This document shows positions 62,888-64,000 of a stretch of 64,000 nucleotides of DNA, one piece after another (positions within the stretch are counted from its first letter, which is position 1; the number at the start of each line of letters is the position of its first letter). The stretch spans positions 124,001 through 188,000 of the forward strand of contig NZ_JAHXBG010000018.1 in NCBI RefSeq assembly GCF_020103725.1, read 5' to 3'. The notes under the pieces are model-generated. The model saw nothing but the letters and a program-made list of their open reading frames with translations, was not told where the DNA came from and made no database searches. The stretch comes from Hyalangium gracile. GTDB lineage: Bacteria; Myxococcota; Myxococcia; Myxococcales; Myxococcaceae. Position numbers and translations under genes: made by a program.

Positions 62888-63660
62888 ACCCAGATGAGCT
62901 CGCGGACCGGATGCGCCAGGGCGAGGTGTTCCACTCGCTGCGCATGCTGCCGGGCGCCTGGGTGGTGCTCCGCGTGGATGGCCGGGGCTTCTCCCGCCTC
63001 ACGGAGGAGCGCTACGAGAAGCCCTTCGATGCCCGGTTCCACGAGGTGATGGTGCGCACGGCCAGCACGCTGCTGGAGGAGCTCCAGGGCATCTACGCCT
63101 ATACGCAGAGCGATGAGATCTCCGTGCTCTTCCGGCCGGAGTGGTCGCTCTTCGACCGGGAGGTGGAGAAGCTCGTGTCGATCTCGGCGGGTCTGGCGAG
63201 CGCCACGTTCACGCACGGGGCGGGGGCGCCGGCGACCTTCGACGGCCGGGCCTGGCTGGGCGTGGATGTGGGGGCGGTGGTGGACTACTTCCGCTGGAGG
63301 CAGTCGGACGCCACGCGCTGCGCGCTGAACGGCTGGTGCTACTGGACGTTGCGCAAGGAGGGCTGGAGCGTGCGCAAGGCCACGAGCGAGCTGGACGGCG
63401 GCACGGTGGGGGCCAAGAACGAGCTGCTCTTCCAGCGGGGCATCAACTTCAACGAGCTGCCCCTCTGGCAGCGGCGCGGCACCGGCATCACCTGGGAGCG
63501 CTACGTGAAGGAGGGCGTGGACCCGCGCGATGGCCGGCGGGTGCCCACCGAGCGCCGTCGGCTCAAGGTGGACTCCTCACTGCCCATGAAGGAGGAGTAC
63601 GAGGCCTGGATCCGGCGCGTCGTGGAGGACTCGGAGCGCCGGGCGCAGGGCTCGGAGTGA
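62884..63660 (+). CDS. Thg1-like 3'-5' polymerase (TLP)
   Basis: 258 residues. The metal-binding motifs of Thg1 are in place: DGRGFSRL near residue 31 and YTQSDEIS near residue 78, followed by a C-terminal region with LNGWCYWTLRKEG and ATSELDGGTVGAKNELLF. Bacterial Thg1-like proteins add nucleotides in the 3'-5' direction and repair truncated tRNA 5' ends; M. xanthus has one. The gene follows the P-loop kinase with a 4-base overlap. Confidence 0.93.
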   Translation: MNPDELADRMRQGEVFHSLRMLPGAWVVLRVDGRGFSRLTEERYEKPFDARFHEVMVRTASTLLEELQGIYAYTQSDEISVLFRPEWSLFDREVEKLVSISAGLASATFTHGAGAPATFDGRAWLGVDVGAVVDYFRWRQSDATRCALNGWCYWTLRKEGWSVRKATSELDGGTVGAKNELLFQRGINFNELPLWQRRGTGITWERYVKEGVDPRDGRRVPTERRRLKVDSSLPMKEEYEAWIRRVVEDSERRAQGSE

Positions 63661-63741
63661 AGGACTCACCGGGACACGCGGTGGATGCCCCAGCCCTCCT
63701 GAAGCCCGGCCGCCAGGCGGACGGGCAGCAGGGGACAGGCC

Positions 63742-64000
63742 TCAGAGCGCGAACTCGATGCCCAGCGTGAGGCCGAGGCGCAGGCCGGAGGTGCTCCAGT
63801 TCTTCTCGAACTGGAGGCCCTCGATGTCCTCGTTCGTGGCGAAGAGGTAGAGCTTCTCGAGCTGGCCGGACAGGTCCGCGCGCAAGAGGATGTGCTCGCT
63901 CATCCGCCGCCGCACTCCCGCCGACAGGCCTCCGAGCCAGCCGGTGCGCGGCACGCTCCACACGCCGACGCCCTGGACCTGGAGCCGGTCGATCTCCTGG
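63742..64000 (-). CDS. Outer-membrane beta-barrel protein, 5' end cut by window edge
   Basis: 86 visible codons show alternating amphipathic strands (RTGWLGGLSAGVRRRM, LLRADLSGQLEKLYLF, GLRLGLTLGIEFAL) and a C terminus typical of porin-like barrels. The start lies beyond position 64000. No identity can be given. Confidence 0.6.
   Translation of the reverse strand, partial: QEIDRLQVQGVGVWSVPRTGWLGGLSAGVRRRMSEHILLRADLSGQLEKLYLFATNEDIEGLQFEKNWSTSGLRLGLTLGIEFAL

Overview
The window is GC-rich (roughly 70%), densely packed, and codes on both strands. The gene content points to a myxobacterium, most likely of the Cystobacter/Archangium/Myxococcus branch. The evidence is a DUF2378 paralogue, a TIGR02266-type PilZ protein, two eukaryote-like Ser/Thr kinases, an ELWxxDGT-repeat lipoprotein, a choice-of-anchor lipoprotein, and many orphan lipoproteins. 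No rRNA, tRNA, CRISPR array or intact insertion sequence was seen.

Layout. 1-2.9 kb: a serpin lipoprotein cut by the left edge, a response-regulator remnant, and an ArsR / SnoaL-like / SRPBCC operon whose first start codon lies inside a perfect 18-bp palindrome. 2.9-9.1 kb: clpS-clpA with a strong terminator, a FemAB-like GNAT protein, DUF2378, an Nfu Fe-S carrier and an overlapping methyltransferase. 9-14.5 kb: a ferredoxin-reductase-like flavoprotein, an RlmL-like RNA methyltransferase, a PAS/GAF histidine kinase, and a CheY plus GYF/J/PilZ pair. 14.5-20.4 kb: an M20 dipeptidase, a DUF5694 gene of foreign appearance with a 20-bp palindrome, a thioesterase, and a TetR-hydrolase operon with a double operator over its start. 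20.5-27.7 kb: proline iminopeptidase, a DUF6766 membrane protein, a compact threonyl-tRNA synthetase preceded by a threonine-rich leader peptide, an Rsm22-like methyltransferase and a three-gene ABC exporter.

27.7-35.7 kb: a lipoprotein, a decaying YfiR/HAMP/TonB-receptor cassette, the ELWxxDGT lipoprotein, an exported archaemetzincin, and a lipase with its foldase. 35.8-43.8 kb: a GntR regulator with a long odd tail, a 1126-residue TPR protein, a repeat lipoprotein, a class-A beta-lactamase-like serine hydrolase and a lipoprotein. 43.8-53.7 kb: RidA, PrfC, a Ser/Thr kinase, an M32 carboxypeptidase, a four-helix Cys protein, RNase D, TtcA, a TerB-like protein and a cytoplasmic PhnD-like binding protein. 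53.7-64 kb: a second kinase, the choice-of-anchor protein, a hydrolase, an SF1 helicase, membrane and lipoproteins, a P-loop kinase-Thg1-like pair, and a partial outer-membrane protein.

How the genes work together. Translation and RNA maintenance recur: ThrRS, Rsm22, PrfC, TtcA, RlmL-like, RNase D and Thg1-like. Cell-envelope and secreted functions are the other theme. The most striking signal is the leader ORF upstream of the editing-less ThrRS at 23686-23760. It has eight consecutive Thr codons and its own TTGACA promoter, which suggests ribosome-mediated attenuation by charged tRNA-Thr. Other points of interest are the kinase/Thg1-like RNA-repair pair, the exported archaemetzincin, and the deletion-fused HAMP/TonB remnant.
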